The notes under the pieces: generated by a model | Seen by the model: only the letters and a program-made list of their open reading frames with translations | What the model was told of the DNA's origin: nothing | The model's database searches: none | Part shown: positions 9,079-17,504 of the stretch, one piece after another | How positions within the stretch are numbered: the stretch's first letter is position 1 | Layout of the letters: the number at the start of each line of letters is the position of its first letter | DNA from: an uncultured Acidimicrobiaceae bacterium | GTDB taxonomy: Bacteria; Actinomycetota; Acidimicrobiia; Acidimicrobiales; RAAP-2 | Length of the DNA stretch: 58,365 nt | NCBI GenBank assembly: GCA_903894295.1 | Contig: CAITPI010000016.1 | Coordinates: forward strand, 1-58,365 | Direction: 5' to 3' | Program-made: the position numbers and the translations under genes

Positions 9079-10362
9079 CTAGGCGGCGGGAATCACCCGC
9101 TCGCCCCGGAGATAGGGGGCGAGGACCTCGGGCAAGACGATCGAACCGTCGGCCTGACGTCCCGTCTCGACCAACGCCGCCCAGATGCGGGCCCAGGCCA
9201 GGGCCGAGCCGTTCAGGGTGTGGACGAAGGCAAGGTTGCCGTCAGCCTGGCGGTAACGGATGTTGGCCCGACGGGCCTGATAGTCCGAACACCAACTGAC
9301 CGAGGAGACCTCCAGCCACATGTCCACGCCCGGGGAGTAGACCTCGAGGTCGTAGGTGTGGGCGGCCGAGTTGCCGGTGTCCCCGGCACACAGTTCGAGC
9401 ACCCGGTACTGCAGTCCGAGGTCTTGCAGCATGCGCTCGCCCCGGGCCACCATCGTCTCGAGCAGGTCCCGGGCCTGGTCGGGGGTGCAGTAGGCGAAGA
9501 GCTCCACTTTGTCGAACTCGTGCACCCGCAACAGTCCCCGGGTGTCCCGGCCGGCCGCACCGGCTTCGCGCCGGAAGCACGCCGTGGCCGCCGTGAGTCG
9601 CAGCGGCAGGTCGGCTTCGTCGAGGATGTCGCCCCGCCACATCGATGTCAGTGGCACCTCGGCCGTCGGGATGGCCCAGAGGTCGTCGCGTTCGAGGTGA
9701 TAGGCCTCGTCGCTGAACTTCGGCAGGTGACCGGTGGAGATCATGGTGTCGGTCAGCACCATGGTGGGCGGCCGCACCTCTTCGAACTCTTCGGCGTGCG
9801 AGTCGAGGGCAAAGGAGGTGAGGGCCCGCAGCAGTCGGGCGCCGTAACCCCGATAGAGGGGGAACATCGAACCCGACAGCTTGGCCCCCCGCTCCATGTC
9901 GAGGAGACCGAGTTCCACTCCGATGTCCCAGTGGGGAACCCGTTGGTGGTCGGCGTAGGTCGGGGCCGTCTCGGGCCAGGACCGGAGTTCCACGTTCTCG
10001 TCCGGCCCGGCGCCGTCCGGGGTCTCCTCGGCCGGCAGGTTGGGCAGGTACAGCAACTTCTGGCGGACCGCCTCCTGGGCCGCTTCGGCTTCGGTGTTGA
10101 GCTCACGCTCCCGCTCACCGGCAGCCCGGCTCTGCTCGGCCAGGGTCTCGGCCGTTGCGCTGTCTCCGTCCCTCCGGGCCTCGCCCACCTGTTTGGAGAG
10201 CACCTTGATCTCGGCCCGGACCTCATCCCGGGCGCCGACCGCGGCCCGCGAGGCGGCGTCCAGGGCGACGAGGTCGTCGATCTCGGACGGGTCGACGCCC
10301 CGTCGGGCCAACGCCGCCTTGATGTTGCCTGGGTCTTCCCGCACCAACCGAATGTCAATCAT
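9079..10362 (-). CDS. serS: Seryl-tRNA synthetase
   Basis: A 427-residue class II aminoacyl-tRNA synthetase that charges tRNA-Ser. The N-terminal arm (MIDIRLVREDPGNIKAALARRG, then a long charged coiled coil to about residue 100) binds the tRNA. The catalytic core has PTAEVPLTSMWRG, the motif 2 region CFRREAGAAGRDTRGLLRVH and the zone LEVSSVSWCSDYQARR. Motif 3 reads NGSALAWARIWAALVE, a slightly unusual form. The start is ATG 10362, where the family N-terminus begins; the open frame runs 29 codons further into the divergent gap of 28 bp shared with the ABC transporter gene. Confidence 0.95.
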   Translation of the reverse strand: MIDIRLVREDPGNIKAALARRGVDPSEIDDLVALDAASRAAVGARDEVRAEIKVLSKQVGEARRDGDSATAETLAEQSRAAGERERELNTEAEAAQEAVRQKLLYLPNLPAEETPDGAGPDENVELRSWPETAPTYADHQRVPHWDIGVELGLLDMERGAKLSGSMFPLYRGYGARLLRALTSFALDSHAEEFEEVRPPTMVLTDTMISTGHLPKFSDEAYHLERDDLWAIPTAEVPLTSMWRGDILDEADLPLRLTAATACFRREAGAAGRDTRGLLRVHEFDKVELFAYCTPDQARDLLETMVARGERMLQDLGLQYRVLELCAGDTGNSAAHTYDLEVYSPGVDMWLEVSSVSWCSDYQARRANIRYRQADGNLAFVHTLNGSALAWARIWAALVETGRQADGSIVLPEVLAPYLRGERVIPAA

Positions 10363-10390
10363 GGTGCCCCTAACGGTAGCGTGACCTTCC

Positions 10391-11458
10391 GTGAGTGACG
10401 CGCCCACCGATTCCATGGCCAGCATCTCCGTAGACGACCTGCGGATCACCTACGGCGACACCGTGGCCGTTGACGGCCTCTCCTTCACCGCCGACGGCGG
10501 CCGCATCACCGCCCTGCTCGGCCCGAACGGTGCCGGCAAGACCAGCACCGTCGAAGCCCTCGAGGGCTACCGGCCCATCGCCGGCGGCACGGCCCGGGTC
10601 CTCGGCCTCGATCCCCACCGGGACCACCACGCCCTCGTTCCCCACCTCGGCGTCATGCTCCAGCGGGGTGGGGTCTACCCGATGATGGGACCGGCCCAGG
10701 CCCTCGGTCTCTTCGCCCGCTACTACGACGACCCCGCCGATCCGGCCGGCTTGCTCGACCAGGTCGGACTCACCCGGGTGGCCCGCACCCCGTGGCGGCG
10801 CCTGTCCGGAGGCGAGCAGCAACGCCTGAGCCTGGCGTTGGCCCTGGTGGGCAAGCCCAAGGTGCTCTTCCTCGACGAACCGACGGCCGGAGTGGATCCC
10901 GAAGGCCGCCTCCTCGTACGGGAACTCATCGCCGCCCAGCGGGAGCAGGGGATCACCGTGCTGTTGACCACCCATGAGTTGGCCGAGGCGGAACGTCTGG
11001 CCGACCACGTGATCATCATCGACCACGGCCGGGCGCTGGCCTCGGGCACCCCGGCAGAGTTGGCGGCCGGCGCCAACGACGGATCGATCCGGTTCACCAC
11101 GGTGGCCGGCCTCGACCTCGATGCCCTTGCGACCGTCGTCGGCGCGGGAAGCGTCCTCGTTGAATCCGCCCCCGGCTCCTACCGCCTCCGGCCGGCTCCC
11201 GGACTCACGGTCGGCGATGCGGTGGCCCGTCTCACCACCTGGCTGGCCGAGTCCGGGCACACCCTGGGAGACCTTCGTACCGGACCCTCTCTCGAAGAGG
11301 CCTACCTCGCCATCACCGGATCCCGGGGTGAGCCCGAAGAGGTCATCGACCAGACCCATGGCCGTCGCCGGGGACGGGGCGGGAGGGGAAGTGGGGGAAG
11401 TGGGGGAAGCCGGAGAAGAACCCGGTCGACCACCGGGTCCACCGGGGGTGACCGCTGA
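10391..11458 (+). CDS. ABC transporter ATP-binding protein (ABC-2 exporter type)
   Basis: A 355-residue ATPase subunit that powers the adjacent permease. Walker A is GPNGAGKTST (about residue 47), the Q-loop is in LGVMLQRGGVYP, the signature is RLSGGEQQRLSLALAL, Walker B is KVLFLDEPTAGVDPEG and the switch histidine is in LLTTHELAEAE. This is the drug/antibiotic-export (DrrA-like) class. The C-terminal 30 residues are a low-complexity Arg/Gly/Ser tail. The start is GTG 10391. The stop shares one base with the permease start (TGATG). Mycobacteria also keep an ABC exporter beside the haem A genes, as here. Confidence 0.88.
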   Translation: MSDAPTDSMASISVDDLRITYGDTVAVDGLSFTADGGRITALLGPNGAGKTSTVEALEGYRPIAGGTARVLGLDPHRDHHALVPHLGVMLQRGGVYPMMGPAQALGLFARYYDDPADPAGLLDQVGLTRVARTPWRRLSGGEQQRLSLALALVGKPKVLFLDEPTAGVDPEGRLLVRELIAAQREQGITVLLTTHELAEAERLADHVIIIDHGRALASGTPAELAAGANDGSIRFTTVAGLDLDALATVVGAGSVLVESAPGSYRLRPAPGLTVGDAVARLTTWLAESGHTLGDLRTGPSLEEAYLAITGSRGEPEEVIDQTHGRRRGRGGRGSGGSGGSRRRTRSTTGSTGGDR

Positions 11459-12186
11459 TGCGCCCGCTGCTGGCCCAACTCCGGGCCGAGATCACCATGG
11501 TCTTCACCAACGGCGAGACGGTCTTTCTCACCCTCGGCATTCCGGTGGTGTTCCTGTTGTTTTTCTCGGTGGTCCACGTGCTCCCGACCGGGGTCACCCA
11601 TCCGGTCGACTTCCTGGTGCCCGGCATCCTGGCCCTGGCCGTCATGTCCACCTCGATGACCGCGCTCGGGATCGGGACCGGATTCGAACGGGGCTACGGC
11701 GTCCTGAAGCGGCTGGGCTCCACGCCGCTCGGGCGGGGCCGCCTGCTGGCCGCCAAGATCCTCTCGGTGCTCGTCATCGAGATCTTCCAGGCCATCGTGC
11801 TCGTGCTGGTCGGCTACGCCCTCTCGTGGCACCCGGCCAGCGGCGCCTCGACCGGACTGGCGCTCGTGGTCATGCTGCTTGGCACCGTCGGCTTCGGAGG
11901 CATCGGCCTGCTGCTGGCCGGGACGTTGAAGCCCCTGGTGAACCTGGCGGTGGTCAACGCCCTGTTCGTCCTCTTGCTGCTGCTCGGGGGCATGCTGATC
12001 CCGCTCGACAAACTGCCTGGCTGGCTGGCCGCCGTGGCCGAAGTCTTCCCGGCCTCGGCCCTGGCGAATGCCCTTCAGCAGTGTCTCGAACATGGCGGAT
12101 CGGTGAGTGGCCGGGACTGGATCGTCCTGGTGCTCTGGGCCGCCCTCGCCCCGGTGGCGGCCGCCGTCACGTTCCGCTGGGAGTAG
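11458..12186 (+). CDS. ABC-2 type transporter permease
   Basis: A 242-residue membrane protein with about six hydrophobic helices, including ETVFLTLGIPVVFLLFFSVVHVL, GLALVVMLLGTVGFGGIGLLLAG and NALFVLLLLLGGMLIPLDKLPGW. The last of these is the conserved loop of ABC-2 permeases, which export drugs or lipids and glycans. It pairs with the ATPase gene just before it through a 1-nt stop/start overlap. The substrate is unknown. It converges on the TlpA-like gene, and the 78-bp gap (12187-12264) shows no clear terminator. Confidence 0.85.
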   Translation: MRPLLAQLRAEITMVFTNGETVFLTLGIPVVFLLFFSVVHVLPTGVTHPVDFLVPGILALAVMSTSMTALGIGTGFERGYGVLKRLGSTPLGRGRLLAAKILSVLVIEIFQAIVLVLVGYALSWHPASGASTGLALVVMLLGTVGFGGIGLLLAGTLKPLVNLAVVNALFVLLLLLGGMLIPLDKLPGWLAAVAEVFPASALANALQQCLEHGGSVSGRDWIVLVLWAALAPVAAAVTFRWE

Positions 12187-12264
12187 GTGGCGTTGTTCAT
12201 GACCCGGTTTCAGGGACCCGGTTCACATGGCCCGGGCCCTGTCCTCCCGGTTCTTCAGCGTCAC

Positions 12265-12924
12265 CTACCGGGTGATCTGGCGGATCCCGGCCTCCAGGCT
12301 GGCCTGGGTCACGGCTCCGATGGTGTGGGCGACCACCACCCCGGAACGGTTGATGAAGAAGGTCTGGGGAATGTTGGCCACTCCGTAGAGGCCGGAGGTG
12401 ACCTGGAAGTCGGCATCCTCGGCCACCGGGTAGGTGATCCCCGCCGAACGGAGGAACGGCACGGCCCCGCTGGGGGGATCGGCCGCCACGACGCCGACGA
12501 ACTGCACCGGTGAACCCCTGGCGGCCAGCGCCGCCGAGGTCCGGCCCATCAAGGGAGACTCCTTCTGGCAGGGCACGCAGGTGGACGAGAAGAAATTGAG
12601 GACCACCGGCCGACCCCGGTCCCGGCCAAGGGCGTAGAAATGGACCGGCGCACCGGTGGTCACCGACGGCAAGGTCCAGTCCGGAGCCGTACTCCCGGTC
12701 TCGACGGTGGGTGACTGCCCGCTGTTGTCCGTCGTCGACGCCTTGTGGCCCAGTCCCCAGTAGAGGACGATCACCAGCACCAGGGCGATCACCGAGCCGA
12801 TCATCAACGAGCGAAGTTTGCGGACTTCCTGCTGCCTGGCTGGGCCTTGTGGGTCGACCGGTCCGGTGGCTTCTCTGTCCGGGGCCGGATCGGCATCGGC
12901 CGGAGGGGTGGGCGCCCCGGTCAC
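12265..12924 (-). CDS. TlpA/ResA-like membrane-anchored thioredoxin
   Basis: A 219-residue protein with a proline-rich cytoplasmic start, one membrane helix (MIGSVIALVLVIVLYWGLGH, about residues 40-60) and an extracytoplasmic thioredoxin fold. The active site is CVPC in NFFSSTCVPCQKESPLMGR, and the cis-proline loop is NIPQTFFINRSG. Such proteins reduce apocytochrome or copper-site thiols during assembly of respiratory complexes. Lying directly downstream of ctaB (GTG 12924 overlaps its stop, GTGA), it probably helps mature cytochrome oxidase or cytochrome c. The large open frame continuing to 13785 is a shadow of ctaB. Confidence 0.82.
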   Translation of the reverse strand: MTGAPTPPADADPAPDREATGPVDPQGPARQQEVRKLRSLMIGSVIALVLVIVLYWGLGHKASTTDNSGQSPTVETGSTAPDWTLPSVTTGAPVHFYALGRDRGRPVVLNFFSSTCVPCQKESPLMGRTSAALAARGSPVQFVGVVAADPPSGAVPFLRSAGITYPVAEDADFQVTSGLYGVANIPQTFFINRSGVVVAHTIGAVTQASLEAGIRQITR

Positions 12925-13823
12925 TTCACAAAGACGTCGACCGCCATCACCACGAACAACAGCGACAGGTAGGTGATGGAGTAGCTGAAGAGTTGCATGG
13001 CCGCCTTGTTGGTGGCTTCCCGCCACAGCCGCACCGCCAGGAAGAGAAACACCGCACCGAGCACGGCGGCCGAAACCACGTAGACCAGACCCAGCTTGGC
13101 CACCGGGGCCAACACCAGGGAGACGGCAACGAGGATCACGCTGTAGACGAAGATCTCCCGGGCCGTGCGCTTGAACGAGGCCACGGCCGGCAGCATGGGC
13201 ACCCCGGCGGCCTGGTAGTCGTCCTTGTACTTGTAGGCCAGCGCCCAGAAGTGGGGCGGGGTCCAGATGAAGATGATCAGGAACATCACGACCGGGGCCC
13301 ACGACAGGGAGTCGGTCACCGCCGCCCAGCCCACCAGGACCGGCACCGCCCCGGCGGCTCCCCCGATGACGATGTTCTGGCTGCTGGTCCGCTTCAGCCA
13401 CAGCGTGTAGATGAACACGTAGAAGAGCGTCGCCGAGACCGCCAGGCAGGCCGACAGCAGGTTGACCCAGGCCCAGAGTTCGACAAAGGCCAGAACCTCG
13501 AGGGTGATGGCAAAGGTCAACGCCGCCCGGGGTGTGACCATGCCGGTCACCAGCGGACGCTTCTCGGTCCGGTGCATCAACCGGTCGATGTCGCGGTCGA
13601 TGAACATGTTGATGGCATTGGCACCCCCGGCGGCCAACGCCCCACCCAACAGGGTGGCCACCATCAACCACGGACTGGGCCACCCGTGCTTCGCCACAAA
13701 CATCGTGGGCAGGGTGGTGATCAGCAGCAGTTCGATGATGCGGGGCTTGGTCAGGGCGACGTAGGCCCCAAGTCGCATCCGCCAACTCCGGGGACCGCTC
13801 ACCTCTACGGTCATCTCCGACAT
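12921..13823 (-). CDS. ctaB: Protohaem IX farnesyltransferase (haem O synthase)
   Basis: A 300-residue UbiA-type prenyltransferase that adds a farnesyl group to haem B to make haem O for cytochrome oxidase. About eight membrane helices are visible. The first Asp-rich motif is NAINMFIDRDIDRLMHRTEKRPL, near residues 69-91, and the second loop is the conserved YKYKDDYQAAGVPMLP. The start ATG 13823 is preceded by a TAGGGT box 7 nt upstream. It is divergent from ctaA, with an 82-bp gap, and coupled to the TlpA-like gene downstream. Confidence 0.93.
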   Translation of the reverse strand: MSEMTVEVSGPRSWRMRLGAYVALTKPRIIELLLITTLPTMFVAKHGWPSPWLMVATLLGGALAAGGANAINMFIDRDIDRLMHRTEKRPLVTGMVTPRAALTFAITLEVLAFVELWAWVNLLSACLAVSATLFYVFIYTLWLKRTSSQNIVIGGAAGAVPVLVGWAAVTDSLSWAPVVMFLIIFIWTPPHFWALAYKYKDDYQAAGVPMLPAVASFKRTAREIFVYSVILVAVSLVLAPVAKLGLVYVVSAAVLGAVFLFLAVRLWREATNKAAMQLFSYSITYLSLLFVVMAVDVFVK

Positions 13824-13905
13824 GGCCCCAACCCTACTTCCCCACCTGCCACCCTGCCGTTCCGCCCGGGTTGGGGAGTTCGTCCGTCGCTACACTGGCC
13901 CTACC

Positions 13906-14871
13906 GTGTCGAAACTCCGCCTGAGCCCGAGAGCCTTCCTCTGGTGCACCCGCATCACGCTGGCCACGGTGATCCTGAACATTCTCACCGGAGCAGCCGT
14001 CCGCCTTTCGGGGTCGGGACTCGGCTGCCCCGACTGGCCGGCGTGCCAGCACAACCAGATCACCCCGGCGCTCAGCTTCCATCCGGTCATCGAGTTCTCC
14101 AACCGGATGGTGGTGGTCCTCCTCGTGGTGGCCTGTGGGGGCACGGCCATCGCCGCCTTCTTGCGCCAAACCCGGCGCAAGGACCTCGGCCGCCTCTCCC
14201 TCGGCCTCATCCTCGGCGTCATCGCCGAAGCGGTGCTGGGCGCCTTTGTCGTCTACTCCAAACTCAATCCCTACGTGGTCATGGTCCACTTCATGGTGGG
14301 CATCGCCCTGCTTTCGGTCTCGATGATCCTCGCCCTGCGGGCGGCGCACGGGCCCGGAAGCGGCCCACTGCTCGTCTCGGTGAAGGTCCGCCGCACCGTT
14401 CTCGTCTACCTCGGCCTGCTGCTGCTCGCCGTCGTGGCCGGCACCGCCACCACCGGGGCCGGGCCCCACGCCGGTGGCCCGGGAGCGAAACGCATCCCGT
14501 TCCGCCTTGACGAGGTGGCCCGCGTCCACGGCGAGACCGTGCTGGTGACCGGCATCGTGCTGTTGCTCCTGCTGTGGATGCTCCGGTCGACCGATGCCCC
14601 GGCCGGCATCCAGGACGCCGGAAAGATCCTGCTCGGCGCCATGGTGGTCCAGGGCCTCGTCGGCTACACCCAGTACTTCACCCACCTGCCTCCCGTGCTG
14701 GTGGGCATCCACGTTCTCGGCTCGACCCTCGTCGTCTGCACCGCCCTCTGGTTCCACCACCGTCTGTGGGCCCACGGGCCCATCGAGAACCAGGACGGGG
14801 ACACCGGGCTGACCCACTCCATTTCCACCGCCGGAGTTCGGACTCCGGCCGACGTGGGTCGGCGGCCATGA
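13906..14871 (+). CDS. ctaA: Haem A synthase (COX15/CtaA family)
   Basis: A 321-residue membrane protein that oxidises haem O to haem A. About eight helices are present. Conserved features are [18 protein letters not shown] near the N-terminus, haem-ligand histidines in [11 protein letters not shown] and MVHFMVG, and in the second half [11 protein letters not shown] and [10 protein letters not shown]. The start is GTG 13906, with a TACACT -10-like box a few bases upstream; frames before it are non-coding. The stop overlaps clpS (ATGA). Confidence 0.92.
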   Translation: MSKLRLSPRAFLWCTRITLATVILNILTGAAVRLSGSGLGCPDWPACQHNQITPALSFHPVIEFSNRMVVVLLVVACGGTAIAAFLRQTRRKDLGRLSLGLILGVIAEAVLGAFVVYSKLNPYVVMVHFMVGIALLSVSMILALRAAHGPGSGPLLVSVKVRRTVLVYLGLLLLAVVAGTATTGAGPHAGGPGAKRIPFRLDEVARVHGETVLVTGIVLLLLLWMLRSTDAPAGIQDAGKILLGAMVVQGLVGYTQYFTHLPPVLVGIHVLGSTLVVCTALWFHHRLWAHGPIENQDGDTGLTHSISTAGVRTPADVGRRP

Positions 14872-15245
14872 CCAGGTCGGGCGAAGCGACCCGACAGGCC
14901 ACCGACCAAAGCGCCGGGGGGCCGGTCCCGATCGGGCCGGTGGGAAGTGCGGGTGCCACCACCGTGCCCATGGAAGTCACCCTGGCCGATCTCGCCGAAG
15001 ACATCGCCACCGATACGCCCTGGCTGGTCATCGTCTGGAACGATCCGATCAACCTGATGTCGTACGTGACCTTTGTCTTCCAGAAACTCTTCGGCTACTC
15101 GAAGGCCAAGGCCACCGCCCTCATGATGGACGTGCATGTGAAGGGCCGGGCGGTCGTGTCCTCGGGTCCGAGGGAGCGGGCCGAGCTTGACGTCTTCCGG
15201 CTCCATGAGCACGGACTGTGGGCCACCATGGAGCAGGCATCGTGA
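14868..15245 (+). CDS. clpS: ATP-dependent Clp protease adaptor
   Basis: A 125-residue protein whose residues about 48-120 form the ClpS core: [20 protein letters not shown], then [21 protein letters not shown]. ClpS binds N-degron substrates (the ND motif and the MMDVH region form the pocket) and hands them to a Clp/Hsp100 ATPase. The first 45 residues are a variable Gly/Pro-rich extension. The start is ATG 14868, overlapping the ctaA stop. It is followed with a GTGA overlap by a DUF2017 gene, a pairing typical of actinobacteria. Confidence 0.92.
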   Translation: MTRSGEATRQATDQSAGGPVPIGPVGSAGATTVPMEVTLADLAEDIATDTPWLVIVWNDPINLMSYVTFVFQKLFGYSKAKATALMMDVHVKGRAVVSSGPRERAELDVFRLHEHGLWATMEQAS

Positions 15246-15736
15246 GCGCCCCGCTCAGGCGCAAGCGCAACGGCACCTACGCCCTCCGCCTTCCCGTCGC
15301 CGTCCGGGACATCCTCGCCAACCTGGCGGGCCAGCTCGAAGCCGGTCTCGACGCCGACGATCCGGCCACGGCCCGGCTCTTTCCGCCGGCCTACCTCAAC
15401 GAGGCCCACGTGGCCGAGGAGGCCGGCTACCAGGCCCTCGTGCACGGCGTGCTGGCCAACCATCACCGCCAGGCCCTTGAGACCATGCGGACGACCGCCC
15501 AGGCCACCTCCCTCGACGAGGAGCAACTCCAGGCGTGGCTGTCGGCCACCGCTTCCCTCCGTCTGGTGCTCGGCACCCGGCTGGGGGTGAGCGAGGACAT
15601 GGACCAGATCGACCCGGAAGGACCCGACGGGGCCGAACACTCGATCTACCTGCTGTTGAGCAGTCTCCAGGAGATGATCGTCTCGGTGCTGGCGGAGGAT
15701 CTACCCGATGACGGGCGTCCGGAAGGCAGCCTCTGA
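15242..15736 (+). CDS. DUF2017 family protein
   Basis: A 164-residue soluble protein. It begins [19 protein letters not shown] and continues with helices rich in Ala and Leu. An acidic loop ([15 protein letters not shown]) and a C-terminal helix ([20 protein letters not shown]) are visible. DUF2017 genes regularly follow clpS in actinobacteria; the function is unknown, and the coupled start (GTG 15242 inside the clpS stop) suggests a role in the same proteolysis pathway. It is the last gene before a tRNA cluster. Confidence 0.85.
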   Translation: MSAPLRRKRNGTYALRLPVAVRDILANLAGQLEAGLDADDPATARLFPPAYLNEAHVAEEAGYQALVHGVLANHHRQALETMRTTAQATSLDEEQLQAWLSATASLRLVLGTRLGVSEDMDQIDPEGPDGAEHSIYLLLSSLQEMIVSVLAEDLPDDGRPEGSL

Positions 15737-15775
15737 ACAGTCTGCTAAAGTTCCAAAGCCCCAATAGGGTTTCTG

Positions 15776-15848
15776 GCCCCCATCGTCTAGCGGCCTAGGA
15801 CGCCGCCCTTTCAAGGCGGTAACACGGGTTCGAATCCCGTTGGGGGTG
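15776..15848 (+). tRNA. tRNA-Glu (anticodon TTC)
   Basis: Cloverleaf with acceptor arms GCCCCCA / TGGGGGT (closing G-U pair), anticodon stem GCCGC/GCGGT-like around loop CTTTCAA, and T arm CGGGTTCGAATCCCG. CCA is not encoded. First of three clustered tRNA genes. Confidence 0.93.
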
Positions 15849-15876
15849 CGTAGTACCCCAGCCCAGTGCTGGTTGG

Positions 15877-15954
15877 GGACCTGTGGTGCAGTTTGGAGTG
15901 CACGCCGGCCTGTCAAGCCGGAGGTCGCGGGTTCAAATCCCGTCAGGTCCGCCA
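15877..15954 (+). tRNA. tRNA-Asp (anticodon GTC)
   Basis: Acceptor GGACCTG / CAGGTCC, anticodon stem CCGGC/GCCGG around loop CTGTCAA, T arm GCGGGTTCAAATCCCGT. The 3' GCCA is encoded. Confidence 0.93.
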
Positions 15955-15973
15955 CCCCGGTTCGCCGGGGCGA

Positions 15974-16049
15974 GGTCGGGTAGCTCAGTTGGTAGAGCGC
16001 GCGCCTGAAAAGCGTGAGGTCACCGGATCGACGCCGGTCCCGACCACCA
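15974..16049 (+). tRNA. tRNA-Phe (anticodon GAA)
   Basis: Acceptor GGTCGGG / CCCGACC, anticodon loop CTGAAAA closed by CGCGC/GCGTG, T arm CCGGATCGACGCCGG, encoded ACCA end. A 76-nt cloverleaf. Confidence 0.93.
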
Positions 16050-16184
16050 GAAGTGCACGTTCCCCGGGTCAGGGCCGGAACGAACCGGACCGGATGGCCG
16101 GTGTGACCGTGGCGGCATCCGGGCCGCGGAACGGTCCATGTGGAAAGTTCTAAGGGATCATGGCCTTTGTCAAAGGCAAGGCTC

Positions 16185-16196
16185 TAGGATCGCCGT
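16185..16196 (+). promoter_or_regulatory. -10 box for leaderless lipoprotein mRNA
   Basis: TAGGAT at 16185-16190 is followed by exactly 6 nt and then ATG 16197. No convincing -35 lies 16-18 bp upstream. This is one of several genes here with a TANNNT box exactly 6 nt before the start codon. The rest of the gap 16050-16184 shows nothing else. Confidence 0.45.
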
Positions 16197-16727
16197 ATGC
16201 GCATCCATTCATTCCGGACCCCGGCCCTCGTGGCCACCTCGGCGTTGACCCTCGTGCTCCTGGCGGGCTGCTCGAGCTCGTCGACCACCTCGACGACCTC
16301 CACGTCGAACTCGTCCAAGACCTACCCGGTGGACACCGTGCCCAACGTCCTGCCCGCCACCGGCAGCGTGAATGGCGTCACCGTGGCCGTCGTCTCCACG
16401 CCGGCCAAGGGCAATGTGGGCCTGACCATGAACGTGACCGCCACCATCAACGGCACCGTCCACCCGTCCACCCTCGACTTCCAGATCACCGATGCCGCCT
16501 ATTTCGGCAAGGGCAAGCCGGCCACCAACCAGAGCCTCACGGTCAACGGTCCCGGCGTCTACAAGATGCCCAAGGGCTTCAAGCCGCCTTCGGCCGGCAC
16601 CTGGTCGGTCACGGTGAACTACCAGCCGACCGACAAGAAGTACTCCAGCCTCTCGATCTCGGGTCTGCCCCAGACCGAAGGGGGCAAGCCCCCCTTCCCG
16701 CAGCTGCAGACCATCGTCACCAAGTAG
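16197..16727 (+). CDS. Secreted lipoprotein of unknown function
   Basis: A 176-residue protein with a classical lipoprotein signal: a basic start (MRIHSFR), a hydrophobic core and the lipobox LLAGC, cysteine at about residue 25. A Ser/Thr-rich linker (SSSSTTSTTSTSNSS) follows. The mature part looks like one all-beta domain ending in GTWSVTVNYQPTDKKYSSLSI, which resembles small immunoglobulin-like or YtkA-like domains of exported proteins; that is only a fold impression. It would sit on the outer face of the membrane. It stands alone between the tRNA genes and the convergent pyrE. Confidence 0.75.
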   Translation: MRIHSFRTPALVATSALTLVLLAGCSSSSTTSTTSTSNSSKTYPVDTVPNVLPATGSVNGVTVAVVSTPAKGNVGLTMNVTATINGTVHPSTLDFQITDAAYFGKGKPATNQSLTVNGPGVYKMPKGFKPPSAGTWSVTVNYQPTDKKYSSLSISGLPQTEGGKPPFPQLQTIVTK

Positions 16728-16749
16728 TTCCCAAAACGTTGGCCGCGGT

Positions 16750-17331
16750 TCAGCCGCCTTCGTAGGGGAAGCCGAGGTCCTCGGCGCTGAGCAGGGCCCG
16801 GAAGGGAATCCCTTCGGCTTCGGCCATGGCCGCCACGGTGCCACCCCGGTCGACGATGGCCACCAGCAGCACCGGCGTGGCACCACTCTCGATCACGGCG
16901 TGCGCCGCTTCGAGCAGCGACGTACCCCGGGTGACCGTGTCCTCGGTAACCACGACCCGGTCGCCGGGATCGAGCGCCCCGGCGATCCGGCCACCGCCAC
17001 CGTGGTCCTTCGCTTCCTTGCGCACACTGAAGGCCTTCAGCATCCGGCCCCTGGCCGCGGCCACCCCGGCCGTCACGAAGGCCACCGGGTCCGCCCCCAT
17101 GGTGAGACCGCCAATCGCCGTGGCGTCGTCCGGGATCACCGACAGGATGCCTTCGGCCACCAGCAGCATCGCTTCGGGCCGACAGACCGTCTGCTTGGAG
17201 TCGATGAACCAGCTGCTGCGTTTGCCCGACTTCAACACGAAGTCGCCCCGACGAACCGAGTGCTCCAGCAGATGGTCCCGCAAGGCATCGAACCTGCTGG
17301 GTGGCAGGGCCGTCCCGTTCTCGTCATTCAT
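16750..17331 (-). CDS. pyrE: Orotate phosphoribosyltransferase
   Basis: A 193-residue enzyme joining orotate to PRPP to make orotidine monophosphate in pyrimidine synthesis. Visible are the flexible catalytic loop region KAFSVRKEAKDHGGGGRI and the PRPP-binding motif VVVTEDTVTRGTSLLEA. IDSKQTVCRPEAM near residue 50 fits the orotate-site part. The length is usual. The start is ATG 17331, behind a strong Shine-Dalgarno run (AGAAGGAGAAGTC). It lies 173 bp downstream of purM on the same strand. Confidence 0.92.
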   Translation of the reverse strand: MNDENGTALPPSRFDALRDHLLEHSVRRGDFVLKSGKRSSWFIDSKQTVCRPEAMLLVAEGILSVIPDDATAIGGLTMGADPVAFVTAGVAAARGRMLKAFSVRKEAKDHGGGGRIAGALDPGDRVVVTEDTVTRGTSLLEAAHAVIESGATPVLLVAIVDRGGTVAAMAEAEGIPFRALLSAEDLGFPYEGG

Positions 17332-17449
17332 GACTTCTCCTTCTCCGGTCCTGCCATCTCGGGGCCGGTCTTCTTGATGGTCGTGGGAACTCTGGTGGTC
17401 ATGGGGTTCCGGCCACCGGTTGTTGGGATCGGTGGCGGTTCCACCGTCA

Positions 17450-17465
17450 CAGGAACCGGTTCCTG
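17450..17465. repeat. 16-bp perfect palindrome between purM and pyrE
   Basis: CAGGAACCGGTTCCTG is a perfect palindrome in the 173-bp gap 17332-17504. It could be an operator for pyrE or part of a weak terminator for purM; there is no T-tract on either side. Nothing else was recognised in the gap. Confidence 0.4.
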
Positions 17466-17504
17466 GTCAGTTCCGCCCCGGCCGGGTCGTGCCGTGCCGG
17501 GCAC

